Below are positions 33,540 through 42,508 of a stretch of DNA of 64,000 nucleotides, one piece after another. The stretch lies in assembly GCF_030817595.1 (NCBI RefSeq), contig NZ_JAUSZN010000001.1, positions 3,801,001-3,865,000 of the forward strand. The letters are read 5' to 3'. The notes below the pieces were generated by a model, which saw only the letters and a list, made by a program, of their open reading frames with translations, did not search any database and was not told the origin of the DNA. This stretch comes from Neobacillus niacini. Lineage in GTDB: Bacteria > Bacillota > Bacilli > Bacillales > Cytobacillaceae. Position numbers and translations under genes: made by a program. The first letter of the stretch is position 1; every line of letters starts with the position of its first letter.

Positions 33540-34874
33540 TTAATTTTGAACAGGTTCTTTTAATGTTAAGATGACCACGAACCCAAGTATTAATAATACA
33601 CCAAAGAATCCAAATGCAAGGTTATAATTACCGGTTGCATCAAGCATGGCACCAACAATCATCGGAGAGAAGAAACCTCCAAGGTTACCGCCGCTGTTCA
33701 CGGTAGCAATGGCAACTGGGTAAGTATCTCTGTTGGTTAGTCCCATCGGATAAGCGGTAAATGCAGGCCAGCCGATATTTAGGAAGAATCCCGCCAGTCC
33801 TAAACAAATTGCGATAAGTACTCCATTGTTTGGAATATTGGTAACAACAAACATCATGATTGCTGCAAAAACCGCTGTCATGATCATGGTTGGTTTCCGT
33901 CTTTTTAAGAATACTTTGTCAGAAAGAACACCGCCTAAAATTGCCCCGATCAAGCCGCCTATCGCAGGAGTAGATGCCAATAACCCCATCTTCATTAAGG
34001 AGTATCCCTTTTCATTAACCAGGTACATAGGAATCCAAGTTAACAAACCATAATTAACACTATTCATGAAAAAGTAAGTAAGGGTATTACCAAGAATGTT
34101 CCACGAAGTGAAAACGCTTTTATATGTGGTTAAAGGTTGAACTTTTTGATAACGAATCACTCTATCAATCCAGCCAAGTGATTTCTGCTCACCCACATAT
34201 ACATCTGATACTGTCTCGTTCTGACGGATATATTCCAATTCAGCTTGCGAAACATTTGGGCTGTCTTCCGGTTTAGATCTTACAAAAAAATACCAAACTG
34301 CTGCTAATATAAGCCCTGGAATCGCGAAAAAGAAAAATACATAACGCCAGCCAAACTCAATTGCAATCCATGTCGCAAGAATGGGAACAATTATTGGAGC
34401 AAGTTGTGTTGAGGCAATGTAAACACCAGTAGCAGTTGCCTTTTCTCTTGCCGGGAACCATTGGTTAATGGTAGATGTCATACTGACAGGGGCAGGTCCT
34501 TCTGTTATACCTAGTCCCAAGCGCATTAAGACTAAAGCTGTGGCACTTTTAACAGTACCAAGTAAGAACGTTACAACAGAAAAAGCAAGAATAGCAACGG
34601 TTGCAATCCCACGTGATCCTTTTTTACCAAGCATGAAACCAGCCGGAATCTGGGTAATCGCATAACCTAAAAAGAAGAAACTTGCAATGGCACCGGCCTG
34701 AAAATTGTTTAGAGAAAAATCCTCTTTTATGAAAGGTAAAACAACACCGATATTTGTGCGGTCAGCCATACAAACAAAATATACAAGAAAAATAATACCA
34801 AGTACTACCCAGCGATAACTAGATTTTTTCTTTAATGCAGGAACCGCATTAAGTTTCGATTCTGGTAAACCCAT
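33540..34874 (-). CDS. MFS transporter of the anion:cation symporter (ACS) type, probable sugar-acid carrier
   Basis: Twelve-helix permease of 444 residues. The first helix V-L-G-I-I-F-L-V-Y-F-V-C-M-A-D-R-T-N-I-G-V is typical of ACS carriers (A-D-R-x-N family, which includes glucarate, galactonate and hexuronate transporters). A-P-V-S-M-T-S-T-I-N-Q-W-F-P-A-R-E-K-A-T-A is the ACS loop after helix 4. L-S-D-K-V-F-L-K-R-R-K-P is the second-half motif A. It leads the catabolic region with glycerate kinase and the FGGY kinase, so a sugar acid or related polyol is the likely substrate. Its own promoter region at 34875-35032 shows no shared box. Confidence 0.88.
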   Translation of the reverse strand: MGLPESKLNAVPALKKKSSYRWVVLGIIFLVYFVCMADRTNIGVVLPFIKEDFSLNNFQAGAIASFFFLGYAITQIPAGFMLGKKGSRGIATVAILAFSVVTFLLGTVKSATALVLMRLGLGITEGPAPVSMTSTINQWFPAREKATATGVYIASTQLAPIIVPILATWIAIEFGWRYVFFFFAIPGLILAAVWYFFVRSKPEDSPNVSQAELEYIRQNETVSDVYVGEQKSLGWIDRVIRYQKVQPLTTYKSVFTSWNILGNTLTYFFMNSVNYGLLTWIPMYLVNEKGYSLMKMGLLASTPAIGGLIGAILGGVLSDKVFLKRRKPTMIMTAVFAAIMMFVVTNIPNNGVLIAICLGLAGFFLNIGWPAFTAYPMGLTNRDTYPVAIATVNSGGNLGGFFSPMIVGAMLDATGNYNLAFGFFGVLLILGFVVILTLKEPVQN

Positions 34875-35032
34875 CTTTTTTCCCCCTGAACATCTTTAGA
34901 TTTTCTAAAATGTTTTCAAAAGTATGCATGTCATCTATGGTGTGTTACCGGACCTATTAACAATTAAATAAAATTACATTTTTTAATATAAATAGTTAAC
35001 TAAATTCCATATTTCCTAGTTTTTCATTATGT

Positions 35033-36214
35033 TTATTTCAGGAGCATGTGCGACACTTTGTAGTTACCCTCAAGCTTTAATCCCATGCCAACACTTATCG
35101 AAGTCCCGATATTCTCAGCACATCTCTCAACATATTCTCTAGCATTTTCAAGTGCGTTTTCCAAACTGACTACACCAGGCACAATCGAAAGTAGTGCATC
35201 AATGCCATATTCTTTGACAACATAGCTATCCGATCCTAAATGTCCAGCAATCGCTATAACGGGGAGATTGTATTTTTTAGCTGCTTTTGCAACGCCAATT
35301 GGAGTTTTACCGCAGATCGTTTGATGGTCAATCTTACCTTCGCCTGTTATCACCAAATCCGCATCAGCCATATGGTCTGATAAACCTGTTGCCTCAATGA
35401 CGATGTCCACCCCACTTTTTAATTCGGCTGGCAGGAAGGCTATAATTCCCCCTCCAAGTCCACCTGCTGCGCCTGAACCCGGCAGATTTCGAATATCTTT
35501 ACCAAGCGTTTTCTGGACACAATTGGCAAAATGAGCTAAATTGCCATCTAATAACTGCACCATATCAGGGGTGGCTCCTTTTTGTGGTCCAAAAATAGCC
35601 GAAGCCCCTCTAGAGCCAACCAACGGTGTATCGACATCACACGCTACCTCAATTGAGACCGATGCAAGCCGCCTATCCAATCCCGATATATCGATGGTAC
35701 GAATCTTTCCAAGTTCACCGCCGCCAAATCCTATTTCGGTTCCTTCATCGGTCAAAAAGCTTACACCCAATGCTTGGAGCATCCCGGCACCTGCGTCATT
35801 GGTTGCACTGCCGCCCAAACCGATAATAATTTTTTCAACCCTATAGTTAAGGGCTTCAATAATTAATTCACCTACTCCATAAGTAGTGGTCACAAGGGGG
35901 TTTCTTTTCTCATTTGGGACTTGACCCAGTCCAGAGGCGGCTGCCATCTCAATAACAGCTGTTTTTCCATCCCCAAGAATACCAAAAAATGATTCAACCG
36001 GTTTCCCTAAAGGTCCAGTAACGACCTTAGAGATCATCTTTCCTTCTGTAGCGTTGACTAGAGAGGATACTGTTCCTTCTCCCCCATCAGCCATTGGAAT
36101 CTTTACATATTTAGCTGACGGAAGAACAGACTTCATACCTTCTTCTATAGCTTGTGATACTTCTATAGACGTAAGGCTTTCCTTAAATGAATCTGGCGCT
36201 ATAATGATTTTCAT
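35033..36214 (-). CDS. Glycerate kinase (GarK/GlxK type)
   Basis: Phosphorylates D-glycerate with ATP to 2- or 3-phosphoglycerate, 393 residues. I-I-I-A-P-D-S-F-K-E-S-L-T-S opens the family. M-A-D-G-G-E-G-T is the substrate loop, G-L-G-G-S-A-T-N-D-A-G-A-G-M the nucleotide/phosphate loop, G-A-A-G-G-L-G-G-G a glycine-rich segment, and V-I-T-G-E-G-K-I-D-H-Q-T a conserved C-terminal motif. It lies between the MFS carrier and the FGGY kinase on the same strand. With the D-2-hydroxyacid dehydrogenase at 42.5-43.5 kb it would convert hydroxypyruvate through glycerate into glycolysis. Confidence 0.95.
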   Translation of the reverse strand: MKIIIAPDSFKESLTSIEVSQAIEEGMKSVLPSAKYVKIPMADGGEGTVSSLVNATEGKMISKVVTGPLGKPVESFFGILGDGKTAVIEMAAASGLGQVPNEKRNPLVTTTYGVGELIIEALNYRVEKIIIGLGGSATNDAGAGMLQALGVSFLTDEGTEIGFGGGELGKIRTIDISGLDRRLASVSIEVACDVDTPLVGSRGASAIFGPQKGATPDMVQLLDGNLAHFANCVQKTLGKDIRNLPGSGAAGGLGGGIIAFLPAELKSGVDIVIEATGLSDHMADADLVITGEGKIDHQTICGKTPIGVAKAAKKYNLPVIAIAGHLGSDSYVVKEYGIDALLSIVPGVVSLENALENAREYVERCAENIGTSISVGMGLKLEGNYKVSHMLLK

Positions 36215-36399
36215 CGTTCACCCCGCAGCTAAAAATTTACTTTGAGATTGTTTTCAAGCTTAACCTTATTTACAGAAAATACCTCCGCCTTTTAAACATC
36301 CGAAAGGGCGAAGGGCAATTTCCACACCCATTTGGAAGTCAATATTCTCTGCCCGCAAGACAAACTGTTACTGTTTCACTTGTAAGAGTTTTCATTTCT

Positions 36400-37935
36400 T
36401 TACACTATTACTTTGTTATCCTCTTCCACTTGCTCCTCAACTTTAGCGCTTTCAACCGCACTTAAAGCAAAGAAGGACTGTAAGGAAGGATATAACTGAT
36501 TAAAGACTTTATATACCTCATCATATATTCTTAGCTGACCCTGCTCTGGTTCCACTGTGTAAATCGTGTTATTACTAATTTCTTTTGCGGCAGCTTCCAA
36601 AGAAGAAAAGTAACCAATCGCTGCTCCCGCAATCAAACAAGTTCCTAATACACCTGTTTCAGAAACATCTTTTATTTGAATGCTCCTGTTCAAAACATTG
36701 GCTTTGATTCGAGCCCACTCCCTGTTTTTCGCACCGCCGCCAATGGAAGGGAAAATTTCGGTTCTAAGCTGATATTTCGTTTCAATAATTTCATTGATTT
36801 GTCTTAGTCCAAACGAGCATCCTTCCAATACGGCCCTATACATATCCGCTTTAGTCGTATTTAAATGGATTCCAACAAAGACCCCTCTTGCATTTGGATC
36901 CCAAATCGGCGCCCGCTCTCCTTGCATATATGGAAGAAAAAATACACCTTTCGAACCTGGGCTCGACTGTTTGCACAATTCATCCAAGATAGCTTTCGAA
37001 TGTCCTTCCGGCTTCAAAAATTGATCGTAAAACCACTGAATGGCTGCTCCAGGAAATGACATGGCCCCATGGGATAGCCAGCGATTTTTAATAACATGGC
37101 ATCTATTTAAGAAACGCTTATCCAATCGACCGGGCTGATTTGTACAAACGGTTAATACATTAGATGTTCCAACCGATTCAAACATTTCATTTATCCCAAT
37201 ACCAAGTGCCGTTGCCGAGCAAGCGGTGTCGGCTGCCCCGGCGATTACTGGAATACTACTGGTTATAAGTTCAGGCAAGGAGCAATAACCAATTATGGAA
37301 CTAGGATCGACAACCTCTGGTAGCTTTTCTCTATCAACGCCCACCTTCTCATATATCTCTTGTGACCATTGATAGTTTTCCACGTCATACATTCCTGTAA
37401 AAGAGCTTTGCGTCCAATCCATTACAAAGTTTCCTGTCAGCTTATGTAAAATAAACGTGGAAAGGTTTCCCCATTTATACGTTTGTTCATATAGCTCCGG
37501 ATGATGGTTTTTGAACCACAAATGGGTTGTAACCGTATACATTCCAGGTTCTAATCGGTTTTTTGTTACTTTAAACAGCAATTCTTCACCGACTACATAC
37601 TTAACCCAGTCTGCTTCTTCCTTACTTCTTTGGTCTAAATACAATATCCCCGGATATAATGGCTCTCCCTTTTCATTTAAAAACACAGAACTATTGCAGA
37701 ATGTAGAAAGAGAAATCGCATCAACCGCACCTTCAGCCTCCACTTGATGCCTAACTTTTAAAAGTAAGTTTCTAGTCTTTTCCCAAATATCCTCGAGGTC
37801 GATTTCCACCCAGCCCATTTTGGGGTAAAGAAGAGAATAGGGTTGATACTCCAGGAACCCTAATTCTCCCTCTTTATTCATCGCTCCAACTTTAATTCCG
37901 CTCGTCCCAATATCGATTCCAATAATGTGAGACAT
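36400..37935 (-). CDS. FGGY-family carbohydrate kinase
   Basis: 511-residue sugar kinase of the gluconokinase/xylulokinase superfamily. I-G-I-D-I-G-T-S-G-I-K-V-G-A is the ATP-binding start and A-G-A-A-D-T-A-C-S-A-T-A-L-G-I-G marks the second domain. G-E-R-A-P-I-W-D-P-N-A-R-G and G-G-G-A-K-N-R-E-W are the conserved substrate and adenosine motifs. The last about 20 residues are acidic and probably disordered. It lies 15 bases behind the aldolase gene and 49 further behind the dehydrogenase, so the three form one operon. The kinase presumably phosphorylates the ketose made by the dehydrogenase before aldol cleavage; the substrate is unknown. Confidence 0.92.
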   Translation of the reverse strand: MSHIIGIDIGTSGIKVGAMNKEGELGFLEYQPYSLLYPKMGWVEIDLEDIWEKTRNLLLKVRHQVEAEGAVDAISLSTFCNSSVFLNEKGEPLYPGILYLDQRSKEEADWVKYVVGEELLFKVTKNRLEPGMYTVTTHLWFKNHHPELYEQTYKWGNLSTFILHKLTGNFVMDWTQSSFTGMYDVENYQWSQEIYEKVGVDREKLPEVVDPSSIIGYCSLPELITSSIPVIAGAADTACSATALGIGINEMFESVGTSNVLTVCTNQPGRLDKRFLNRCHVIKNRWLSHGAMSFPGAAIQWFYDQFLKPEGHSKAILDELCKQSSPGSKGVFFLPYMQGERAPIWDPNARGVFVGIHLNTTKADMYRAVLEGCSFGLRQINEIIETKYQLRTEIFPSIGGGAKNREWARIKANVLNRSIQIKDVSETGVLGTCLIAGAAIGYFSSLEAAAKEISNNTIYTVEPEQGQLRIYDEVYKVFNQLYPSLQSFFALSAVESAKVEEQVEEDNKVIV

Positions 37936-37950
37936 GGCTCATCACCCTCA

Positions 37951-38775
37951 TTACACAGTTAATGGTGTATTCATTAATTCATGATAAAGCTCAAGTGTTT
38001 CCTTCACTGTACCTTTATTATGGATAATATTTTTAAATGCTGTTACAACAGCTGTTGGATTAGGATTGTTCCATACGATTCTACCAAAAGTGATTCCAAA
38101 TCCACCAGCATCAATAACATCGTAGACCATTTGGAAGTAATCTTCAATGTTATTTCCGTTATCCCCACCTGCAACTACAACCTTTCCTGGAGTAGAAGCA
38201 ACAACCTTCGCAAAAGTTTCCGGATTTCCTGTATATTTCGTTTTGACGATATCAACACCAAGTTCTGCCCCTGCACGGACGGCATAAGCAACATGCTTCC
38301 AATTGTTCTTGTCATCTTCCGGAATTTGGTTTCCTCTTGGATAAATGTGAGCAATCATTGGCATTCCATGTGCCCCAGCTTGACCCGCAATAATACCCAG
38401 ATTGCGAAGCTGCTCCGGTTGGTCATCCCCGCCAACGATGCATCCCATTGACACGGCGTCTGCCCCTAAGCGAACCGCTTCATCTACTTCTGTCACCCAT
38501 GCATCATAGTTTGGCTGCCAAGGCGAGAAAGTGGAGCATTTTAATATAAAGCCTGTTTTGCCGGCATGCGGACGGTAACACATATCTGCAATTCCTTTGT
38601 GCATCGTAATGGCATCAGGACCACCAGCAACGATTTCGTCCAACTTGCGCTGTATCGGCATAAGCTCTTCAAATATGCCCCTTGCCATAGCTTGGTCTAC
38701 CGCTACCGCTAATAGTTTTCCAGACTTTTGATTTACTAGACGATTCATTCGAATTTCTTTACCTAAATATGACAT
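37951..38775 (-). CDS. Class I aldolase of the DhnA/LsrF family
   Basis: 274-residue TIM-barrel aldolase that forms a Schiff base with its substrate. V-D-I-V-K-T-K-Y-T-G contains the likely catalytic lysine, A-V-D-Q-A-M-A-R-G lies at the substrate end, and V-V-V-A-G-G-D-N-G-N-N and G-I-T-F-G-R-I-V-W form the phosphate-binding loops. Relatives include archaeal-type fructose-bisphosphate aldolase and LsrF, which works behind the FGGY kinase LsrK. The LsrK-LsrF-like pairing here is notable. It is flanked in the same operon by the FGGY kinase and zinc dehydrogenase. The true substrate is unknown, probably a phosphorylated ketose or keto acid. Confidence 0.88.
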   Translation of the reverse strand: MSYLGKEIRMNRLVNQKSGKLLAVAVDQAMARGIFEELMPIQRKLDEIVAGGPDAITMHKGIADMCYRPHAGKTGFILKCSTFSPWQPNYDAWVTEVDEAVRLGADAVSMGCIVGGDDQPEQLRNLGIIAGQAGAHGMPMIAHIYPRGNQIPEDDKNNWKHVAYAVRAGAELGVDIVKTKYTGNPETFAKVVASTPGKVVVAGGDNGNNIEDYFQMVYDVIDAGGFGITFGRIVWNNPNPTAVVTAFKNIIHNKGTVKETLELYHELMNTPLTV

Positions 38776-38809
38776 ACTTAAACACTCCTATTTTTTAAAT
38801 TTTATAGTT

Positions 38810-39847
38810 TTATTGCGTAATAACTGTTTTCATGCCATTCCCATTTTTCACATCCAAAATGGCCTGTTCAATATCATCCAAGGTGTAGCCTGTGGTTGTT
38901 AATACTTCTGTATTGATTTGGCCAGAAGCAATCAAAGACAATGATTTGTGATAATCTGCTCTGGTTAAGGCTGATGTTCCATTTACAGTGATTTCATTGT
39001 AATGAATCACGTTTGGATCAATTTCTGACATGACACCATTTGTGAATCCGGCAAATAAGTTTAAGGTACCGCCCTTTTTCAGTAGGTTCGCACTTGAATT
39101 TACCAGGAACGGAACCCCAATTGCCATGATGACAACATCAGCACCAAGCCCATCTGTCTCACTTAACACAAGATCATGCAATGATTCATTTTCAGGATTT
39201 ACTGCAAAATCAGCTCCGGCAAGCAATGCTTTTTCCCTGCGATGCCCGATTGGTTCACTCAAAATAACCGACTTAGCTCCGGCAATTTTCGCTAATTGAA
39301 CATGCATCAGCCCGATTGGTCCGCCGCCGATGATCACAACAACATCACCCATTTTGACATTCGCTTTTCTTTGGCCATTAACGCAGCAAGCGAGCGGCTC
39401 GGTGATCACAGCCTGTTCAAAGGAAAGGTGATCCGGAATTTTCACTAGATTACCAGCTTCTAGTGCCGCGCTAGGAATTCTCACATACTCCGCAAAACCG
39501 CCGTCATACTCGTATCCAATAGCAGTCCGGTTAGCGCATACATTTTCTCTTCCATTTAGGCAGTAATAGCATTTCCTGCACGGAATAACCGGCATTACTC
39601 CCACACGATCTCCTTCAAAAAAGTCTTTTACCTGAGCTCCAACCTCTACAACCGTTCCGACTAGCTCATGGCCTATAACGGAAGGGGTTCTGACACCCTT
39701 GGTCTTTTTTCCTTCGAAAATACGGACATCTGTACCGCATACAGCACTTGCATTCACCTTCACAAGCACTTCATTTTCATTGATTTCCGGTTTTTTTACT
39801 TCCTCCAGCTTTAGATCATTGGGTCCATGAAATATGGCTGCTCTCAT
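38810..39847 (-). CDS. Zinc-dependent medium-chain alcohol dehydrogenase (threonine/sorbitol dehydrogenase-like)
   Basis: 345-residue MDR enzyme. S-A-V-C-G-T-D-V-R-I-F-E-G has the catalytic zinc Cys and G-H-E-L-V-G-T-V-V-E-V-G the catalytic His-Glu. P-C-R-K-C-Y-Y-C-L-N-G-R-E-N-V-C holds the four structural-zinc cysteines, and I-I-G-G-G-P-I-G-L-M is the NAD-binding loop. It probably oxidises a polyol or sugar acid to a keto compound. It is the first gene of the operon with the aldolase and FGGY kinase. Two copies of the shared box described for this region lie within 260 bases upstream, indicating regulation by the neighbouring RpiR protein. Confidence 0.93.
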   Translation of the reverse strand: MRAAIFHGPNDLKLEEVKKPEINENEVLVKVNASAVCGTDVRIFEGKKTKGVRTPSVIGHELVGTVVEVGAQVKDFFEGDRVGVMPVIPCRKCYYCLNGRENVCANRTAIGYEYDGGFAEYVRIPSAALEAGNLVKIPDHLSFEQAVITEPLACCVNGQRKANVKMGDVVVIIGGGPIGLMHVQLAKIAGAKSVILSEPIGHRREKALLAGADFAVNPENESLHDLVLSETDGLGADVVIMAIGVPFLVNSSANLLKKGGTLNLFAGFTNGVMSEIDPNVIHYNEITVNGTSALTRADYHKSLSLIASGQINTEVLTTTGYTLDDIEQAILDVKNGNGMKTVITQ

Positions 39848-39880
39848 TTCTTCCCTGCTCCTTTTATTAGGTTATAAGAT

Positions 39881-39909
39881 AAAGATTATGGTGGTAATTT
39901 CCTTCATAT
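39881..39909 (-). promoter_or_regulatory. Shared regulatory box, copy 1 (before the dehydrogenase operon)
   Basis: On the plus strand ATTATGGTGGTAATTTCC then TTCAT. The core GGTGGTAATTTYCTKCA recurs at 40091, 42331 and, as GATGGTAATTTCC, at 43554. Here the core is also mirrored at 39924-39937 (GAAAGGAAATTACC), giving an inverted pair from 39893 to 39937. Confidence 0.65.
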
Positions 39910-40090
39910 ATTTTTTAAAAAAAGAAAGGAAATTACCTCTTTTATATAAATTTAGCTATTAAACCCACTTTAGTTAATTTATTCTTGAAAATTTTAGCAT
40001 CACTTCCTATATTTTTAAGATTTAATAGCACTTTCATGGTTTTTAATTCTTTTCATTTAAAATTTTCTGTAAACTTATTCTGTAATTACA

Positions 40091-40120
40091 TCATACCATA
40101 CGGTGGTAATTTTCTTCAAT
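40091..40120 (-). promoter_or_regulatory. Shared regulatory box, copy 2
   Basis: TCATACCATACGGTGGTAAT followed by TTTCTTCAAT lies between the RpiR gene and the dehydrogenase operon, about 250 bases before the operon start. It is nearly identical to copies 1 and 3. Confidence 0.65.
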
Positions 40121-40127
40121 ATTTTTT

Positions 40128-40161
40128 TAAAAAAAAGAAGATTTTTTTCAAATCTTCTTTT
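40128..40161 (-). terminator. Intrinsic terminator of the RpiR gene
   Basis: On the minus strand AAAAGAAGATTTG and AAATCTTCTTTTTTTT form a hairpin with a long T-tract directly after the stop at 40162. Confidence 0.75.
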
Positions 40162-41028
40162 TTACAGCTTTTTATCTATTGTTGATCTACGTGTTTTTTG
40201 TATATTGTTGTAGCACAATTCATATTGCTGGTTTGCAACTGCGGCAACTAATAGATCAATAATGGTTAATTGAGCAATCCTAGACGAAAAGGCATCCGTT
40301 CGAAACAATGATTCCTTTGATGCTGATTGTAAGACGATATCCGATATATTCGTAATGGGTGATTTCGATGAATTAGTAATACAAATCAAAGTTGCACCCG
40401 CTTCTTTCGCCAGCTTTAACGCCGCTAAAACATCTGTATTGGAGCCTGTATGTGAAATTCCAATGACAACATCTTCATTTGTGAGAACACTTGCTGACAT
40501 GGCTTGCAGAACAGGATCATTATAAGCAAAAGATTTAATTCCCAGTTTTAACAGCTTGTGGTGAGCATCAAGGGCTACAGTCCCTGAGCCGCCTGTTCCA
40601 TAAAATTCAATTAAGCGGGCTTTTGAAATGGCCTCAACTGCCTTCCGTATTTCATCATCATTGCAAACCTCAATCGTATCATATAAAGCTTGAATGTTTG
40701 ACTGGAAGACCTTCTTTTTGATCATGACTACGTCGTCGCCTTTTTCAATCACTTCAAGTATCTGCTTTTCAGGTGCGATGACTTCTTTTGCCAAATTAAT
40801 TTTCAAATCTTGAAATCCCTTATATCCAAGTCGTTTGCACAAACGGACCACAGAGGATTCACTTGTTTCACTTCTTTCAGCCACCTCGGTAATGGAGAGA
40901 TGGATAATTTCTTCCTGATTTTGTTCAATAAACTCAATAATCTTTTTCTCTGAATCCCGAAGCTTCGACTTTACTGCATTACTTCTTGTGAAAAAACCGG
41001 GATTTGTATTAATGTTCAATTCGCTCAT
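40162..41028 (-). CDS. RpiR/MurR family transcriptional regulator
   Basis: 288-residue regulator with an N-terminal RpiR helix-turn-helix (L-R-D-S-E-K-K-I-I-E-F-I-E-Q-N, A-E-R-S-E-T-S-E-S-S-V-V-R-L-C-K-R-L-G-Y-K-G-F) and a C-terminal SIS domain for phosphosugars. The latter shows F-Y-G-T-G-G-S-G-T-V-A-L-D and G-I-S-H-T-G-S-N-T-D-V. SIS-type regulators sense phosphorylated sugars. It sits in the middle of the 33.5-43.5 kb catabolic region, and a conserved box of about 30 bp recurs upstream of three neighbouring transcription units. It is the obvious candidate to bind that box, by inference. Confidence 0.92.
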   Translation of the reverse strand: MSELNINTNPGFFTRSNAVKSKLRDSEKKIIEFIEQNQEEIIHLSITEVAERSETSESSVVRLCKRLGYKGFQDLKINLAKEVIAPEKQILEVIEKGDDVVMIKKKVFQSNIQALYDTIEVCNDDEIRKAVEAISKARLIEFYGTGGSGTVALDAHHKLLKLGIKSFAYNDPVLQAMSASVLTNEDVVIGISHTGSNTDVLAALKLAKEAGATLICITNSSKSPITNISDIVLQSASKESLFRTDAFSSRIAQLTIIDLLVAAVANQQYELCYNNIQKTRRSTIDKKL

Positions 41029-41211
41029 TGATTGCCCCTACTTTCTCAATCACTTTATCTATTTTTCCATTTTATACTAACAAATGGGTCTTTTCTACTC
41101 CATACTTTAAGCGGTGAAAATTTTGAAAAAAAGTATGTCTTTCCAATCTATAAATAGTGGATTTTCCTGAAAACATGAACAAACCAAATAAAAATAATTA
41201 ATTACTAACTC

Positions 41212-42159
41212 TTATTCAAACAAAGGACTTAATGCTTTCTCATTATGAATCCGATCGATTGCCTCTACCAGCAATGGTGCCACTGATAAAGACGTAATTT
41301 TATTGATCATTTTCTCTTTTGGCAGATGAATTGTGTTTGTGACAACTAGTTCTTCAATTACCGAAGATTGTATTCTTTGAATGGCTGGACCTGAGAGGAT
41401 TGGGTGGGTACAGCAAGCATACACAGCTTTTGCCCCTTTCTCAACTAAGGCATTAGCAGCGAGAGTAAGAGTCCCAGCTGTATCGATTAAGTCATCAATA
41501 ATAATGGCATTTTTCCCTTCAATATTTCCTACGATATTCATTATTTCAGCAACATTCGGCTCAGGACGTCTTTTATCGACAAAAGCAATTGGAGCATGCA
41601 AATGACTCGCCATTTTCCTTGCTCTTACAACACCACCGTTATCCGGTGCGACTACTACAATATCTTTTAATCCCTTATTCTCAAAGTATTGGGAAAGAAT
41701 AGGGACACCTATGAGTTGATCAACGGGTATATCAAAAAAACCCTGAATTTGCGGAGCATGAAGATCCATTGTAATCACCCTGTCCGCCCCTGCTCTTTCT
41801 AAAAGGTTTGCAATTAATTTTGCCGTTATTGGTTCACGTGAACGGACTTTTCGGTCCTGCCGCGCATATCCAAAGTATGGCATGACAACATTGATGAATC
41901 GAGCTGAAGCCCTTTTTAAGGCATCTATCATGATGAGAAGCTCCATTATATGTTCACTGCCGGGCTGTGAAGTAGATTGGATTACATAAACTTCACTTCC
42001 ACGGACACTTTCTTCAATATTAATTTGAATTTCACCATCACTGAATCTTGATACGGAGCATTTCCCCAACTCACAGCCTAACATTTTGACCATCTCACTT
42101 GCTAGCACTCGATTTGAATTTAATGTAAAGATTTTAAAACCTTTTTTAAGTTGATACAT
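41212..42159 (-). CDS. prs: Ribose-phosphate pyrophosphokinase paralogue (PRPP synthetase)
   Basis: Makes PRPP from ribose-5-phosphate and ATP for nucleotide, His and Trp synthesis. At 315 residues the length is normal. F-S-D-G-E-I-Q-I-N is the N-terminal signature, [15 protein letters not shown] the catalytic flexible loop region, [11 protein letters not shown] the ATP/metal site and [13 protein letters not shown] the PRPP loop. All appear intact. The housekeeping Bacillus prs gene is normally next to glmU. Here it lies between an RpiR regulator and a hydroxyacid dehydrogenase, preceded by the shared box, so it is probably a second, inducible copy. Confidence 0.93.
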   Translation of the reverse strand: MYQLKKGFKIFTLNSNRVLASEMVKMLGCELGKCSVSRFSDGEIQINIEESVRGSEVYVIQSTSQPGSEHIMELLIMIDALKRASARFINVVMPYFGYARQDRKVRSREPITAKLIANLLERAGADRVITMDLHAPQIQGFFDIPVDQLIGVPILSQYFENKGLKDIVVVAPDNGGVVRARKMASHLHAPIAFVDKRRPEPNVAEIMNIVGNIEGKNAIIIDDLIDTAGTLTLAANALVEKGAKAVYACCTHPILSGPAIQRIQSSVIEELVVTNTIHLPKEKMINKITSLSVAPLLVEAIDRIHNEKALSPLFE

Positions 42160-42330
42160 CCCTTAGGGCCCCCATTATCCAATTAACTTTTTTTACTATT
42201 ATAGGAGTAAGTGGTTTTGCATTTATTGGCTACTAAGTTTATAAATGCCCCATACTCATTTGAACGGATTCACTTAAACATTTCACTGAAAAAGTATTTT
42301 GTATATTAAAAAATATTTTTTCACAATTCC

Positions 42331-42360
42331 ATCTTATCATACGGTGGTAATTTTCTGCAG
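42331..42360 (-). promoter_or_regulatory. Shared regulatory box, copy 3 (before the prs paralogue)
   Basis: ATCTTATCATACGGTGGTAA followed by TTTTCTGCAG, about 170 bases upstream of the prs start. It shares TCATACGGTGGTAATTTTCT with copies at this and other loci. Confidence 0.65.
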
Positions 42361-42409
42361 TAATATATAATAAAAAATGAATTTATTTTTCAACATTAAC
42401 TTACACATA

Positions 42410-42441
42410 AAAATGGGCATGGAAATCTCCATGCCCATTTT
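42410..42441. terminator. Terminator downstream of the hydroxyacid dehydrogenase
   Basis: AAAATGGGCATGGA and TCCATGCCCATTTT are perfect 14-bp arms around AATC, followed by T/A tracts on both sides. Confidence 0.85.
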
Positions 42442-42462
42442 GAATACCTGTCATGACAATTA

Positions 42463-42495
42463 ATCTTGAGCAGGCTCTTTTTTACTTACAAACAT
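42463..42495 (-). pseudogene. C-terminal scrap of an ACS-type MFS transporter
   Basis: On the minus strand F-V-S-K-K-E-P-A-Q-D-stop closely resembles the end of the intact carrier at 33540 (L-T-L-K-E-P-V-Q-N-stop). It lies between the dehydrogenase stop and its terminator. A carrier gene was probably once part of this unit and was deleted. Confidence 0.5.
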
Positions 42496-42508
42496 ATTAA
42501 TATAGGTT

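Noticed and set aside
37981..38451. 156-codon plus-strand frame opposite the aldolase
   Set aside because: Shadow of the DhnA/LsrF-type aldolase gene; Cys/Ser/Asn-rich product without family resemblance.
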